DNA of 64,000 nt from Trichoplax sp. H2 (taxonomy: Eukaryota > Placozoa > Uniplacotomia > Trichoplacea), in assembly GCA_003344405.1 (NCBI GenBank), contig NOWV01000027.1, positions 496,001-560,000 on the forward strand. The letters are read 5' to 3'. Below the pieces are notes generated by a model. That model saw nothing but the letters and a program-made list of their open reading frames with translations. It was not told where the DNA came from and did no database searches. A program made the translations under genes and the position numbers. This document shows positions 63,748 to 64,000 of this stretch, piece after piece. Each line of letters starts with the position of its first letter. Position 1 is the stretch's first letter.

Positions 63748-64000
63748 TAGAGATCTATTCTGAATTGTTATTTTTTTGTACCCTCTTTTGGAAACGATTG
63801 TTGCCACCAAGTTATAAGCTGTCTGATTAATTAAAATCATATAGTTACCATGAATTTTCATTTATGCTGCTATGCTATAATGGATAATATAATTACTTCA
63901 AAAGACATTATTATTTCTCTCCTACAAACTTGTACAGGATATAAATGAAAGATATTTATTGATTTATTGATTTGGTTGATGAATAAGATTAACTACTTCA
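63748..64000. other. Downstream flank of the RMDN3-like gene
   Basis: AT-rich 3' sequence after the stop codon. No further gene is visible before the window ends. Confidence 0.4.

Overview
The window is AT-rich eukaryotic nuclear DNA carrying intron-rich, compact animal genes. Coding blocks of about 25-180 nt are bounded by GT...AG and interrupt proteins with clear vertebrate orthologues. Typical metazoan genes occur together (SDCCAG8, TECPR2, an RMDN3/PTPIP51-like gene and an Atonal-type bHLH factor). With small introns and AT-richness this suggests an early-branching animal; I suspect a placozoan of the Trichoplax/Hoilungia type, but that is inference. Gene identities come from matching spliced exons to remembered vertebrate proteins, not from a database search.

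Layout. 56-5023 (+): the XPD/ERCC2 helicase, lacking only its first exon(s). 5758-7871 (-): a WD40-like protein I cannot name. 8434-14221 (+): SDCCAG8, a centrosomal coiled-coil protein, divergent from the WD40 gene. 14222-16127: spacer with a diverged direct repeat. 16128-21199 (+): POLA2, the DNA polymerase alpha B subunit. 22201-25184 (-): BCAP31/BAP31, an ER membrane protein whose first intron holds a ~150-bp minisatellite. 25185-27000: spacer with palindromic GTAC-rich arrays and a ~212-bp tandem repeat. 27024-27559: two small membrane-type ORFs of doubtful reality. 31871-32881 (-): a single-exon bHLH transcription factor, with ~4 kb of gene-poor DNA downstream and ~14 kb upstream. 47233-54190 (-): TECPR2. 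54191-56129: divergent spacer with duplicated GTAC palindromes and a consensus CRE. 56130-58515 (+): DNAJC17. 58516-60017: spacer with a ~105-bp repeat. 60018-63747 (+): an RMDN3/PTPIP51-like gene.

The genes form no single pathway. XPD (repair/transcription) and POLA2 (replication priming) act in the nucleus and SDCCAG8 at the centrosome/cilium. BCAP31, TECPR2 and the RMDN3-like protein act at ER membranes, ER exit sites/autophagy and ER-mitochondria contacts. Two short linear motifs stand out: a VAP-binding FFAT-like motif in the RMDN3-like protein and a C-terminal LIR in TECPR2.

The main unexplained structure is in the non-coding DNA. Clusters of overlapping palindromes built from GTACAGTAC/GTACTGTAC sit beside several gene starts, and many spacers and introns carry weakly conserved local duplications of 100-300 bp. 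I found no convincing transposase, reverse transcriptase, rRNA, tRNA or CRISPR array.
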